Notes: generated by a model from the sequence alone, not told the origin. DNA of 64,000 bases from Gammaproteobacteria bacterium (GCA_018656865.1 JABHYO010000142.1:1-64000); one strand, 5' to 3'. Shown: positions 10,746 through 21,836, counted from the stretch's first letter. Made by a program: numbers and translations.

Positions 10746-11594
10746 CTACATACCGCCGTTGAGGGTGATTCCGCCATCAACGGCAACAACCTGTCCGGTG
10801 ATCATGCGGGCTTCTTCTGAACTGAAGAAAACAGCCAGGCGTCCGATATCTTCGGGCGTCTGCTCTTCACCAAGCGGTGTCATTTGAGCGACAACACCTT
10901 CAAATACCTGCCTGTTGGTCATGTTCGCCATTTCTTTTTGGGTCATCTTTATTTGCGATGCCAAAAGCTCCCATGCTCGGGTCCAGAGTAGACCGGGGCA
11001 GATACAGTTCACGCGAATTTTTCTTGGGGCAAGTTCCTGCGCAAGCGATTTTGTCAGGTGAATCACTGCAGCCTTTGCCGCACCATAGCCCGGGCTTTGG
11101 GCTGCAGCCCCCAGCGCCGCGATAGATGAAATGTTGATGATCGAACCACCATCGTTCATTCGAGGCATGGCTGCAGTGGATGACGAGAAGGTTGTGCTTA
11201 AATTGTAGCGGATTGCCTGTTCCCACATTTCATCGGTCGTTGATAGAAATGCACTTGTTGGTGCGGGTGCGGAGTCATCGGTTGGTTCCAGGTCCATCTC
11301 CAGAAAACTGTCCAGCTCAGGACCGCCGATCCCGGCATTGTTAACAAGAATGTCCAGCTTGCCGAGCTTTTCTTCAACGGTATCAATAACCTTTCCCATG
11401 GCCTCCTGGCTGGCAGCGTCGGCAACAAGTCCTAATGCTTCGGTCGGCAGAGATGCCGCAGTTTCCTCAACCAGATCCTGTACCAGATCCGTCACCACGA
11501 CTTTGGCGTTGCGGGCGGCATAGCAATGCGCGATGCCTGCACCAATACCGCGGCCAGCGCCTGTAATTAGAACTACCTTGCCTTCTAAACTCAT
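10746..11594 (-). CDS. SDR family oxidoreductase
   Basis: TGAGRGIGAG, NNAG, YGAAKAA motifs. Confidence 0.93.
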   Translation of the reverse strand: MSLEGKVVLITGAGRGIGAGIAHCYAARNAKVVVTDLVQDLVEETAASLPTEALGLVADAASQEAMGKVIDTVEEKLGKLDILVNNAGIGGPELDSFLEMDLEPTDDSAPAPTSAFLSTTDEMWEQAIRYNLSTTFSSSTAAMPRMNDGGSIINISSIAALGAAAQSPGYGAAKAAVIHLTKSLAQELAPRKIRVNCICPGLLWTRAWELLASQIKMTQKEMANMTNRQVFEGVVAQMTPLGEEQTPEDIGRLAVFFSSEEARMITGQVVAVDGGITLNGGM

Positions 11595-11631
11595 TGTTCA
11601 TGCCTCATTAGTTGAAAGATTCCGATCAGGA

Positions 11632-12726
11632 TCAGGGTTTGACGATAATCTTTGCATGTTGCTCCGGATCAGCGAGATCCTTGAATGCCTTCGGAACGCC
11701 ATCAATATCAACGGTGCCGGTAATCATTGGTTCGGCAAGAATCTCGCCTTCCGCAATTTTGAATAGTGTGGCGGTGAACTCCTCCGGTGTGTAACCCAGG
11801 GCAAACTGGATATTGAGTTCACCGGTGATACCGTTCATCGGCGTGAACGTGTCTTCTTCCATGCAAACACCGACAACAACGATCCGACCGCCTTGTTTGG
11901 AACCTGCCATCATCTGATTGATGATCCCGGGTACGCCAACACATTCAAAATAAACGCCGGTCCTCAATCCTGGCATCCCCGTCAAAAAGTCTGGAGGTAA
12001 CGTTTCGCCGTCAACCCCGTGTGTGGCGAGTTCAGACCACTTTTCGTAGGGGGATGATTTCGATGGGTCAACGATGATATCTGCTCCCATTGTTTCAGCC
12101 AGTTGCCGCCGTGCGCTGCTATAGTCGGATGCGACGATAGGGCCGATGCCTTTCAGCTTGAGCGCTGCAATCACTGCCAGTCCAACCGGTCCGCAACCGA
12201 TGACTAACGGGAGTTCATCTCCCTTCAGTCGAGCCATTTCTACAGCGTGGCAGCCGACAGCCATAGGCTCTGTGAGAGCTGCCATTTCAGAAGACAAGCC
12301 GTTGGGGACTTCCAGCAACATGGGTTCGCTCAATACCATTTGTTCAGAATAACCACCGGGTACTTCACTGGAGTAACCGATTGCGGTTACTCCACTTTGG
12401 CGTGGCAGAATAGGCACGGAGCAGACGCGGGTGCCCACCTTGATCTGTCCGGTTGTTCCCGGGCCATGAGCGAGGACCTCGGCACAGAATTCGTGCCCCA
12501 TGATCACGTCTCCCGACATGTCCATCGAGTCAGGCACATTGGTACCTTCTGATGCGTCAGCTCCTTGTGCGGCCTCTGCAATTTTGTGAGCAAAGTCGAG
12601 TGTGTGTAGATCTGAACCACAAATTCCACATGCCAATGTTTTAACCAGTACCTCGCCTTGTTCCGGAATCGGGCTTGGGACATCTTCGACCACTAATTTC
12701 GCGTTTCTCATGACAACTGCACGCAT
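11632..12726 (-). CDS. Zinc-binding alcohol dehydrogenase family protein
   Basis: CGICGSDLH, GHEFCAEV, GCGPVGLAV; the likely start is the internal MRAVVMRNAKL, 108 nt inside the longest ORF. Confidence 0.9.
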   Translation of the reverse strand: MRAVVMRNAKLVVEDVPSPIPEQGEVLVKTLACGICGSDLHTLDFAHKIAEAAQGADASEGTNVPDSMDMSGDVIMGHEFCAEVLAHGPGTTGQIKVGTRVCSVPILPRQSGVTAIGYSSEVPGGYSEQMVLSEPMLLEVPNGLSSEMAALTEPMAVGCHAVEMARLKGDELPLVIGCGPVGLAVIAALKLKGIGPIVASDYSSARRQLAETMGADIIVDPSKSSPYEKWSELATHGVDGETLPPDFLTGMPGLRTGVYFECVGVPGIINQMMAGSKQGGRIVVVGVCMEEDTFTPMNGITGELNIQFALGYTPEEFTATLFKIAEGEILAEPMITGTVDIDGVPKAFKDLADPEQHAKIIVKP

Positions 12727-12838
12727 TAATTTTCTCCAGCCTCTGTTCACTGACAAAGTACTGATGTGTTCTTTGGTTGTAAAGCTGATAGCAAAAGTAG
12801 CTAAGCGCATTGCCTGAGAATTGTGCCGAATCAATTTT

Positions 12839-12868
12839 TTGACAGTTTGTCCACATACAACGTGTTAT
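12839..12868 (+). promoter_or_regulatory. Sigma70-like promoter for the downstream SDR gene
   Basis: TTGACA (12839-12844), 18 nt spacer, TGTTAT (12863-12868). Confidence 0.4.
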
Positions 12869-12907
12869 TGTTTTTCTGTTTAGAAAGCGCAAACAGGAGG
12901 CAATAGA

Positions 12908-13726
12908 GTGACTGATAGAAAGGCGATATTCATTACCGGTGGTAGCGGTGGTATGGGGGTTGCGACGGGCAAGCACTTTGCTGAGCGTGGCTGGTTGGTA
13001 GGTCTCTACGATCTGGATGAAGAAATTCTTCGTGCGGCGGCGGCTGACTTCGATCCTGACAGCATTATTACCGGCCGCCTTGATGTCACTGTGGAATCAG
13101 ATTTCGGTCCTGCAATCGATGCGTTTGCGGAGCGTTCCGGTGGGCGCATGGATGTCATGTTCAACAATGCGGGGATCGCGCCCGGTGGCTGGTTCGATGA
13201 GATGGCTACGGAGACGATTCGTCAGATGGTCGAGGTCAATATTATGGGAGTGATCTATGGCATGAGAGCATCGTTGCCGCTGCTCAAGGCAACAGACAAT
13301 TCGTTGTGCATGAGTACTTCTTCATCAGCGGCGACCTATGGTCAACCCATGCGAGCCGTTTATGCGGCGACAAAGTTCGCAGTAAAAGGGCTGACCGAGG
13401 CGCTTTCTCTCGAATACGAACGGTTTGGCATTAGGACTGCGGATCTTTTACCGGGTTGTATCGACACGCCTATGTTACGGCGGGAATCCGCCAAGGGAGC
13501 CGGTCGACCGTTTGAAGAATCCATGCTGGATAACCTGCCTAAAGAGGGACCCTACAAGCTGATGCCTGCGACAGCCATCGCAGAGGCGGTGTGGGCTGCT
13601 TATGAAAACAGCGATCAGGTTCACTTCTACGTGCCGGAAGAAGTCGGCAACACGGACCGTATGAAGATGCAGGATATAGACCTTGCTAAAAATGAGTCCC
13701 GAGGCTTCTTCCTTCGAGACAGGTAA
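12908..13726 (+). CDS. SDR family oxidoreductase
   Basis: TGGSGGMGVATG, NNAG, YAATKFAVKG motifs. Confidence 0.92.
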   Translation: MTDRKAIFITGGSGGMGVATGKHFAERGWLVGLYDLDEEILRAAAADFDPDSIITGRLDVTVESDFGPAIDAFAERSGGRMDVMFNNAGIAPGGWFDEMATETIRQMVEVNIMGVIYGMRASLPLLKATDNSLCMSTSSSAATYGQPMRAVYAATKFAVKGLTEALSLEYERFGIRTADLLPGCIDTPMLRRESAKGAGRPFEESMLDNLPKEGPYKLMPATAIAEAVWAAYENSDQVHFYVPEEVGNTDRMKMQDIDLAKNESRGFFLRDR

Positions 13727-13758
13727 GTTCCTGCACTACGGACTAATCAATCGGGTTC

Positions 13759-16700
13759 TTAGTGAAAGCGGCCCCTTTCCGCCGCGCTTCGAAAATCGAT
13801 TGTCTTTATGTTGTCGTCCGGATTGCGATCGATCAACTTGTTGAACGGGTCGATACCTACGGCGTAAGGCTTCGTGGCCGTGCTGATCGTTATGGTTGTG
13901 GTGGCGTCGCTGATCATGCGTTTTTCAATCTGTATGACATCGTGCAGTTTCGTTTCGTCGTCTTTTTCCCCTAGCAACGCGATATCAAAAAGACCGCTCG
14001 CATCGACCGGGGTTTCTCTGCCTTCACCGTCGGCTTCAAACTTCTTGATGGCGACAGTCATGGTGACGTCATATTGCCCGTCACTGTTCTCTGCGACGGT
14101 GACCTTATCGACCTTCAGATCGAAGAGTACAATTTTTTCCAGCATGTCGGTGATTAAGGCCGAATACTCAGGGCCTGCAGCAAGACGGATCTCAGCAATC
14201 AAATCCTGGGTGGTCGGGTAGGGTGCTGATTTAAAAGCGTACTTGTGTAAGAACGACCGCAATGCGGCATTGATTTTTTCTTTGCCGATGTAGTCCTGCA
14301 GTGCGTACAAAACGACACTGCCTTTGCGATAGTGGATGTACTGCTGGTTTTCGACCAGGCTGATGGGTAGTTCTTCGATCAGTTCACCACCTCGATCCCG
14401 AAGGTAACGATCCAACTCAAATTCGAGAAACTGTTTCATCTTGTCTTTGCCGTATTCCTCTTCCATAACCATCAGGGCAAAGTACTGGGCCAGGGTTTCT
14501 ACGATCATGGTCTGCCCCTGAACGTCTGCACCCAGGACCTGATGGGCCCACCACTGGTGGGCCAGCTCATGGGCAGTGACATAGAAGACGTAGTCAATGT
14601 GTGATTTGTCGCGAAGATCTGCAGTGAATCCGATTGCTTCCGAAAATGGGATGGTGTTGGGGAAAGATTGCGCGAATGCGCCCTGGTACCTTGGGAACTC
14701 AATGATTTTAAACTGACGATACTGATAAGGGGTGAAATTGGACTCGAAATAGTCGAGTGACTGTTTAACAGCGTAAATCATTCGGTCCACGTTGTAGTCG
14801 TGCTGGTAGGCCACTTCGATGGCGACATCATTGTGGCTGTCTTTCTTTACCTGGTAGTCACCGGAAATAAAGGAAAAGAAATTCCAGATGGGTTCATCCA
14901 TTTTGTAATGGAAGTAGGCGCGATCGTTTTCGGTCCATTGCTTCTGCAGGTAGCCTGGGGCAATGGCAATCTGATCGCTGCTTGTTGAGACCACGGTTTC
15001 AAAATTTGTACGTATGCTGCCACCAAAGTTGGTTACAAGCTTTCCCGCTTCATCCTCGATGGGTCGCATACGCTGGACTGGTTCAAGGTCAAATTTTCGC
15101 CGCTTGTTGTTGTCCTGTAACTCTCCATTTGACTGATAACCAATCAATGGCAGGACATCCTGATTGTTAAAGAAAGTGCCATTATCGGTCAGTTTCATGC
15201 TGGCACCGGAATTTCGGAATCCCGGGGTGAGCCAACTGGTCTCAACTGCAACATTTATTTCTTCCCCTGGAGCTAAGGGTTTATCGAGGTCGTAGATGCG
15301 ATAACCGAACCTGTCGTCGTCGTGTGTCAATGTGGAATCGGGAACGTCAAGCTGATTGATTTCGATCAAGGGGGGGTGAGTGAAATGGATGGAGTCGATG
15401 GCTTGCCCGGTCAGGTTTTTCAGCTGGTAGGTTGCCCTGGTTCGTACTTCCCGTTCTTTCGGGTAGATGTCAACTTCAGTATATAAATCGATCACATCTG
15501 GCTGAGGTAGATGCTGATACTGTTTATATTTCTTCTCGTAGTCTGCTTGGAGCTCCTCAAAATCGAGATTACTGATGTGCTCATTCAAGATATTGGTGTT
15601 GTAGTAGATGTAACCGCCAGTAGTTACCAGGGCGACAACCGTCGCTGCCGCAAGGCTGCGGACTGTTGGTGTGACACGCTGCTTCGCCACGGCAATAGCT
15701 GTCTTGATAGTAAACTCCGCACCCCTCGGCCATAGCAGATGGGTAGCGATAAGCAGCAGTAGTCCCCAGAGAGACCAGTAGAGGGTAAACCAGAGATACG
15801 GTGTTAGCAGGTGGCTGTAGCCCGTGAAATCGGAATATGCCACGCCGGGTTTATCCAGGCGGTACAGGTACTGTTCGAAACCAAGTTGTGGCAGTGCGAT
15901 CAACGAAACCGCATAGAGCACCATCAGAAACATTGTCATGTATCGACTTCGGGTCATGACAAAGAAGAAGACAGACAGCACACACATGAAATAGAGTGGG
16001 AATTGAAAGAAGAACAGCAGCCCAGTGAGATAAGTGAGCACATTGAATTCGTAGTAATTGTGGTAGATTTGCACGCCGAAGGCCGCGCACATCGCGACGA
16101 GCAGCATCATTATGACAACCATGATGAGCGCGGTGAGCTTGGCCGCCATCATCACCCAGTTCGGGTATGGTAGTGAATCTGTAATCTCGCTGAAGTTCAC
16201 ACTCCGTTCTTTTAGCATGATTTCGGCGGAGTAATAGACGAGTACGCCGAGCAGCGAGAACGCTAGAGTGCCATTGATGATGCTGATCAGCGTGGCGCTG
16301 GTTGGGTAAACCGGCGTACCAAACCGATTCTCGATGCTGCCAGCGGCACCACCGATGACATTCAATAATCCGAACAATAACAGCACGATAAAGGGTGCAC
16401 TCCACACAATATTGCGGATCTCAAATCGGCTTTGTGCCAGATACTGACTAAATTGCGCCCTGGTATCGAAGTGTGGGTTTACATTGGGGAGCTCCAGTTG
16501 GTTTGCGAATACCGGTTGTTCCTCTGGTTCCGTGCTTGTTGCCTGGGATTTCTTCTTGCCAAATCGAACCTTTTCGATCGAAAAGGGGAACAAGACATAG
16601 GACAACGCCAGGAAGGCAAGGCCAATGGCTAGCCACAATATCCGATTGAACAACAGGTTGCCTTCGACGACTGGAATAAGCTCATTTTTCTCGAACACCG

Positions 16701-17370
16701 TCCAGTAGCGCATCTGCTCACCCAGAGCAGTGAGACCAAAAGGCTCGATCTTCGACACCAGCTCGATGGTCTCCGGTTCATCGAAACTGCCGATCACAAA
16801 TGTCAGCATCAGCAGTGCGATGGCTGCCACATAGGTATACATCATGTTGCGGGTGACAGTTGCCAGACAGAAGAATATGCATGAAGCGGTGAAAATGTTT
16901 GGCAGGACAATGGCCCAGGAGGCAAACCAGTATGCTTCGAAACTGATGGCGCCTATGCGTTCCTGGTCAAGCCATGGCATCAGCTCGCCGACGAAGACAC
17001 CAAGACCGGCCGAAAAATAGATTCCAAAAGAGAAGAGAAGCGCCCCAAAAAATCGACCGTAGATGTAGTCCGCTTTACGGACCCGGGTCGTAAAGAAGAG
17101 TTCTGCAGTCTTCTGTTCGAAGTCCCGCACCACGCCGCTAGCAACAAAAGCGACTGCACCGAAAAGCGCTAAAATGGACGCTGAGGCAAGTGTGCTGATA
17201 ACCGCTATCGGTGCATTGATGTTGGCGTTATTGAAGTTTGGGCCCATCGAAACGTTGGGTGAAGTGGTCGCTAGAAACGTCAGTAGAAAAAACACACTGC
17301 AGAGTATGTAAAAAAGCCGTTGGCGCAGGTGGTAATTCAGCTCGAATGTAAAAACTGGTGTGAACATCAC
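13759..17370 (-). CDS. Fused ABC transporter permease / M1-family aminopeptidase
   Basis: Many N-terminal TM helices plus C-terminal HELAHQWW zinc-peptidase motif in one 1203-aa ORF. Confidence 0.9.
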   Translation of the reverse strand: MMFTPVFTFELNYHLRQRLFYILCSVFFLLTFLATTSPNVSMGPNFNNANINAPIAVISTLASASILALFGAVAFVASGVVRDFEQKTAELFFTTRVRKADYIYGRFFGALLFSFGIYFSAGLGVFVGELMPWLDQERIGAISFEAYWFASWAIVLPNIFTASCIFFCLATVTRNMMYTYVAAIALLMLTFVIGSFDEPETIELVSKIEPFGLTALGEQMRYWTVFEKNELIPVVEGNLLFNRILWLAIGLAFLALSYVLFPFSIEKVRFGKKKSQATSTEPEEQPVFANQLELPNVNPHFDTRAQFSQYLAQSRFEIRNIVWSAPFIVLLLFGLLNVIGGAAGSIENRFGTPVYPTSATLISIINGTLAFSLLGVLVYYSAEIMLKERSVNFSEITDSLPYPNWVMMAAKLTALIMVVIMMLLVAMCAAFGVQIYHNYYEFNVLTYLTGLLFFFQFPLYFMCVLSVFFFVMTRSRYMTMFLMVLYAVSLIALPQLGFEQYLYRLDKPGVAYSDFTGYSHLLTPYLWFTLYWSLWGLLLLIATHLLWPRGAEFTIKTAIAVAKQRVTPTVRSLAAATVVALVTTGGYIYYNTNILNEHISNLDFEELQADYEKKYKQYQHLPQPDVIDLYTEVDIYPKEREVRTRATYQLKNLTGQAIDSIHFTHPPLIEINQLDVPDSTLTHDDDRFGYRIYDLDKPLAPGEEINVAVETSWLTPGFRNSGASMKLTDNGTFFNNQDVLPLIGYQSNGELQDNNKRRKFDLEPVQRMRPIEDEAGKLVTNFGGSIRTNFETVVSTSSDQIAIAPGYLQKQWTENDRAYFHYKMDEPIWNFFSFISGDYQVKKDSHNDVAIEVAYQHDYNVDRMIYAVKQSLDYFESNFTPYQYRQFKIIEFPRYQGAFAQSFPNTIPFSEAIGFTADLRDKSHIDYVFYVTAHELAHQWWAHQVLGADVQGQTMIVETLAQYFALMVMEEEYGKDKMKQFLEFELDRYLRDRGGELIEELPISLVENQQYIHYRKGSVVLYALQDYIGKEKINAALRSFLHKYAFKSAPYPTTQDLIAEIRLAAGPEYSALITDMLEKIVLFDLKVDKVTVAENSDGQYDVTMTVAIKKFEADGEGRETPVDASGLFDIALLGEKDDETKLHDVIQIEKRMISDATTTITISTATKPYAVGIDPFNKLIDRNPDDNIKTIDFRSAAERGRFH

Positions 17371-17376
17371 AGATTC

Positions 17377-18261
17377 CTAGAAACTGACGGAAATGCCATT
17401 GGCACTTAATGTGGAGAAATAGATATCCTCGAGATTGGCTTCGACTGGCTCGAACAGGTCCCCTGGAGACTGGTCCGCTAGCACATGTATGACAGTTTCT
17501 CCCGCCGACAGGTGCGACAGGATAACCTGGTGCTCGGCGCGATATTGTTCGAGTTCAGAACGCTTGATTCGGGTTCGCCAGAGACGATTTTTTAGTTGTT
17601 TCAGAACCTCAGTGGGCCTTCCTGTCAGGAGGATTTCGCCATTCCCCAGGATGGCCATGTTGGCGCAGAGGTCGCTCACATCTTCGACAATATGTGTCGA
17701 GAGTATGACGACGATATTTTCCCCTATTTCCGCAAGCAGGTTATGAAAGCGATTGCGTTCGCTGGGGTCGAGACCTGCAGTAGGCTCATCGACGATGATC
17801 AGCTTCGGTTCACCGATCATTGCCTGCGCAATGCCGAAGCGCTGTTTCATGCCGCCGGAAAATGTATCGATGGCTTTTTTCCGGACATCGTAGAGATTGG
17901 TCTGGTGAAGCAAAGCTTCGATGAGTTCTTTCCGCTCACCGGAGTGGGTGACACCTTTCAGCGTTGCAAGGTGATCCAGCATTAATAGCGGAGAAACTCG
18001 CGGATATACACCGAACTCCTGGGGCAGGTAGCCCAGCACTCGGCGCAGGCCGTCCTTGTCATTGATGATATCGATATCGCCCAGAGTCGCCTCACCGCTG
18101 TCAGGTTCCTGCAAGGTTGCCAGAGTCCTCATGAGTGTGGATTTTCCCGCGCCGTTCGGACCCAGTAACCCGAACATGCCGGTTGGGATTTCGAGAGAGA
18201 TGTTCTTCAGTGCTTCAACACCGTTGGCGTAGGTTTTCGACAGATTCTTAATCGATAGCAT
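17377..18261 (-). CDS. ABC transporter ATP-binding protein
   Basis: GPNGAGKST, FSGGMKQRFGIAQA, LIIVDEPTAGLDP; adjacent to the permease-peptidase. Confidence 0.95.
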   Translation of the reverse strand: MLSIKNLSKTYANGVEALKNISLEIPTGMFGLLGPNGAGKSTLMRTLATLQEPDSGEATLGDIDIINDKDGLRRVLGYLPQEFGVYPRVSPLLMLDHLATLKGVTHSGERKELIEALLHQTNLYDVRKKAIDTFSGGMKQRFGIAQAMIGEPKLIIVDEPTAGLDPSERNRFHNLLAEIGENIVVILSTHIVEDVSDLCANMAILGNGEILLTGRPTEVLKQLKNRLWRTRIKRSELEQYRAEHQVILSHLSAGETVIHVLADQSPGDLFEPVEANLEDIYFSTLSANGISVSF

Positions 18262-18405
18262 GGGGCCGGCCCGGAAAAGGTTCTTGGTGGGGCTTTTTTA
18301 TCCCATCATCAGATCAGAAGAAAGATGTTTCCGGTGAGTTGCAGTAACAGCACGGCTAGCTGAGGCGCAGGCTGGAATCTGGCGAGGTCCGCGGCAGCCA
18401 GCGTT

Positions 18406-20310
18406 CTAGTCTGGCAGGGCAAAGACCATGACAGCGTCGCCCCTGGGCATATCCATCCCCCAATGGCCGCCAACGGCAATGGCGATGTGTTGCCTGCCCT
18501 CATGCAAATAGCTAATAGGGGTGGCTGCTGCGGCAGTATCGAGCCGATAGCGCCATAGTTCTTCACCACTATCCGTGTCATAGGCACGAAAATAGTAATC
18601 CGATGTTGCACCGATAAACGTCAGTCCTGCAGCGGTGACGAGCGGCCCACCAATGAATGGTGATCCCCAGTCACCGAATAGAGCGCGGGCGATAAAGCCG
18701 GGTATAGGCACAGGCGACAGATCTTGAATGGTGCCGAATGGCCGCCGCCAGACAATGGCGCCGGTTGTAAGGTCAATCGCGGTCATCTCTCCCCACGGCG
18801 GTTTGGTGCAGGGTATGCCGAGCGAAGATACAAACAGTTTTCTTGCCATGCCATAGGGCGTACCCCTCATTGCAGTGAGCTGCCAGCCTGGCATGGAACG
18901 GGATTCCACCGCCGTATTAAAATCAGCACGCGGCAGAAGTTTAATGATACCGGGGAGATTCATGGTATTGACGATAGCGATCTGTCTGCCTTCATCCAGA
19001 GCAACGCCGCCCCAATTCATGCCGCCAGCCCAGCCAGGAGACTCGATCGTGCCTTTGATCGATGGTGGTGTGAATATGCCCTCGGATCGGTGGGATCTGA
19101 TCTTCTCTGCACACTCCTTTTGATCAAACCAGATCAGACCGAATGCATCATCTTCGGTGACAGCATCAGCGCGGGAGATCATGACATCAGAAAACGGCTG
19201 CGTTTCATGTGCCTGTTCGCCTTCAACATCGGATGCCGGCACAGGTTTCTCAGTGATGGTATAGATTGATTCCCCGGTTTCTCTGTTAAAGGCGAACAAC
19301 ATCCCGGTCTTGGTGACAACAACAACGGCCGGAATATTCATCCCATCCTTCGTGATCGTTGTCAGCGACGGTTCTGCCGGTACGTCATAGTCCCAGAGGT
19401 CATGGTGTACGAGTTGTCTGAACCATTTCACTTTGCCGGTATCAGCATCCAGTACAACCAGAGAATTGGCGTAGTGATTTGAACCCAGACGTTCACCGCC
19501 GTAAAAATCCGGACTGGGAGAAGATGTGGGTACAAACACGAGGCGCCGCTCCGGGTCCACCGATATGGGTGCCCAGGCGTTAGCAGCGCCGGTTATGGAC
19601 GCACTGGTTCCTGCCCAGGTTTTTGCAGCGGGATCATTGGCTGATTTTGGAATCGGGTCCCACTGCCAGAGCAGCGTGCCGGTGACGGGATCGAGGGCGC
19701 GCACAATACCCTGTTCCAGATCGACGGCTCCGTTGTCGCCAACCGCCGAACCGACAATGATTCGATCATCGAGCACCGCCACCGGTGAGGTGACGCTGTA
19801 GTCGCCGAGGCGTCGATTGCGGATGCCGATACCCAGGTCGATTCGGCCGTCTGAACCAAAGTCAGTGCACGGTTCACCGGTTTCTGCATTGAGGGCATAG
19901 AGTTCGCCGTTCAGGGTGCCGTGAAATATGCGCAGTGGGCAGTGCTCTGCGTCTCCCTGCCAGATGGCGACGCCACGTGAGGCGCTCTCCGAGTAATCGA
20001 TGTCTCGCTCTAGCTTCGGGTCGAACCGCCAGATTTCCTTGCCGGTTCCCGCATCGACTGCCAGAACAAGGTTGGAACTGGTGCTGACATAAAGTCGCCC
20101 GTCCCGGTAGACCGGGGTGGCCTGAAAAGTGTGTCCCTTGGATTTAAACCCGTGGCTGAAATCGCCGGTATGGTAGGTAAATATGGGTTCGAGGGAAGTG
20201 ACGTTATCTGCATTGATCTCATCCAGAAGCGAATACTGGCTGCCATCTTCAGGCATGGCCCAAATCGTGGAAGAAAAAAGGATCATTGTCGCCAGGAGAG
20301 ATCTAGTCAT
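18406..20310 (-). CDS. Periplasmic PQQ-type beta-propeller dehydrogenase (glucose dehydrogenase-like)
   Basis: LVLAVDAGTGKEIWRFDP, LVHHDLWDYDVPAEP, GGPLVTAAGLTFIGATSDYYFRAYD; likely start MTRSLLATMILFSS (signal peptide). Confidence 0.82.
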   Translation of the reverse strand: MTRSLLATMILFSSTIWAMPEDGSQYSLLDEINADNVTSLEPIFTYHTGDFSHGFKSKGHTFQATPVYRDGRLYVSTSSNLVLAVDAGTGKEIWRFDPKLERDIDYSESASRGVAIWQGDAEHCPLRIFHGTLNGELYALNAETGEPCTDFGSDGRIDLGIGIRNRRLGDYSVTSPVAVLDDRIIVGSAVGDNGAVDLEQGIVRALDPVTGTLLWQWDPIPKSANDPAAKTWAGTSASITGAANAWAPISVDPERRLVFVPTSSPSPDFYGGERLGSNHYANSLVVLDADTGKVKWFRQLVHHDLWDYDVPAEPSLTTITKDGMNIPAVVVVTKTGMLFAFNRETGESIYTITEKPVPASDVEGEQAHETQPFSDVMISRADAVTEDDAFGLIWFDQKECAEKIRSHRSEGIFTPPSIKGTIESPGWAGGMNWGGVALDEGRQIAIVNTMNLPGIIKLLPRADFNTAVESRSMPGWQLTAMRGTPYGMARKLFVSSLGIPCTKPPWGEMTAIDLTTGAIVWRRPFGTIQDLSPVPIPGFIARALFGDWGSPFIGGPLVTAAGLTFIGATSDYYFRAYDTDSGEELWRYRLDTAAAATPISYLHEGRQHIAIAVGGHWGMDMPRGDAVMVFALPD

Positions 20311-20555
20311 GACAGCTTCAACCGTTTGAACTGATACTAGCTTACCGCAACGGGCAGGATTCAAGAAAAGGGAAGCGAGGTCGATAAATACTGTAGCAAC
20401 AACTGAGAAGCAAGACACCGTTGAGGTTAACCATTGCTGCTTTCAGAGCTACAGGTATGTCGGCCGCCACTCTTCACTCTGTTAAAAGGATTGTTCCGGA
20501 AAAGCAGCGGCTAATCACGTCTGGGGTACACTGTGTCATGTTCTAAAGACAAAAG

Positions 20556-21836
20556 GTGGTCGGTTTGTTGAGATTGGCTCTGACACTGACGGGACTCATG
20601 CTGTGTTCAGTGGCAGCCTTGGCTGACATGGCCATGGCGACCAGTGCGGATGACGCTGATCTCTACGCGAGAGTAGACGCGATACTAAAGAATACACCGC
20701 TGATCGACGGTCACAACGATCTGCCGGCGGCCTATAAATCCAGGGTCGCCGGGCACCTTCATCAAATGCCATTTACCAGTGACCTGAGCAAGCTGGAGAA
20801 GCCGACCCATACCGACCTTCCAAGACTGAGGAAAGGCAGAGTCGGTGGTCAGTTCTGGTCGGTCTGGATTCCCATTCGCGCCTACCCGGGAAAGGATGGT
20901 GATACCTCTCGTGTCCTGGACCAGATCGATCTGGTTCATCGTTTGATCGAAGCACACCCTGGCGCCCTTGAACTGGCCCTGACCAGCGGGGATATAAAAC
21001 GTATTCACAGTGATGGCCGGATTGCCTCACTGATTGGGATAGAAGGTGGTCATGCGATCGAGAACTCTCTTGCGACATTGCGAATGCTCTATAAGGTGGG
21101 TGCCCGCTACATGACTCTAACCCATTCACAGGGGTTGTTGTGGGCTGATTCGGCGACCGATGAAGAGCGAGTTGGCGGACTCTCAGAGTTCGGCAAGGAT
21201 GTTGTTCGGGAAATGAACCGTCTGGGCATGCTGGTGGATTTATCCCATGTTTCCGTTGGCACCATGAACGATGCGCTCGATGTCTCGGAGGCTCCTGTCA
21301 TCTTTTCCCATTCCAGCGCCTTCGTTGTCACGGCGCACAAGAGAAATGTCCCCGATGATGTACTGCAACGCCTGAAGGGCAATCGTGGTGTTGCCATGGT
21401 GACCTTCTTTCCCTCCTTTGTTTCTGAAACGGTGAGACAGGCATGGGCAGACTTGAGGGAGGAGGTTCACGCATCGACGACAGATGCCGATGAGCGTCGA
21501 CGGCTGTACAGCGAAAAAAGTATTAACCTTCCGCGACCAACCTTGTCTGATGTTGCCGATCACATTGATCACATTCGAAATTTGATCGGTATTGAACACA
21601 TTGGTGTTGGTGGTGATTATGACGGCATGCCGCCAGGTCCGGTTGGCCTGGAGGACGTCTCAACCTACCCGGCGCTCTTTGTTGAACTGCTGAAGCGAGG
21701 TTATACAGATGTCGATATTGCGAAAATCGCCGGATTGAACCTGCTTCGGGTCATGGCAGAGACCGAGGATGTTGCAGCGAGGCTCCAAAAGATTAGTCCT
21801 CCCATCGACACTCTAATCGAAGAGGTGGATTTCTAG
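20556..21836 (+). CDS. Membrane dipeptidase (peptidase M19)
   Basis: LIDGHNDLP, GIEGGHAIE, LSHVSVGTMNDAL, IGVGGDYDG; GTG start. Confidence 0.93.
   Translation: MVGLLRLALTLTGLMLCSVAALADMAMATSADDADLYARVDAILKNTPLIDGHNDLPAAYKSRVAGHLHQMPFTSDLSKLEKPTHTDLPRLRKGRVGGQFWSVWIPIRAYPGKDGDTSRVLDQIDLVHRLIEAHPGALELALTSGDIKRIHSDGRIASLIGIEGGHAIENSLATLRMLYKVGARYMTLTHSQGLLWADSATDEERVGGLSEFGKDVVREMNRLGMLVDLSHVSVGTMNDALDVSEAPVIFSHSSAFVVTAHKRNVPDDVLQRLKGNRGVAMVTFFPSFVSETVRQAWADLREEVHASTTDADERRRLYSEKSINLPRPTLSDVADHIDHIRNLIGIEHIGVGGDYDGMPPGPVGLEDVSTYPALFVELLKRGYTDVDIAKIAGLNLLRVMAETEDVAARLQKISPPIDTLIEEVDF

Noticed and set aside
15851-16405. 184-aa - strand ORF within the permease-peptidase gene
   Set aside because: Alternate-frame shadow of a clear 1203-aa coding ORF; composition (His/Arg/Cys-rich) is not protein-like.
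18724-19269. 181-aa + strand ORF opposite the PQQ propeller gene
   Set aside because: Antisense shadow ORF without recognisable domain.
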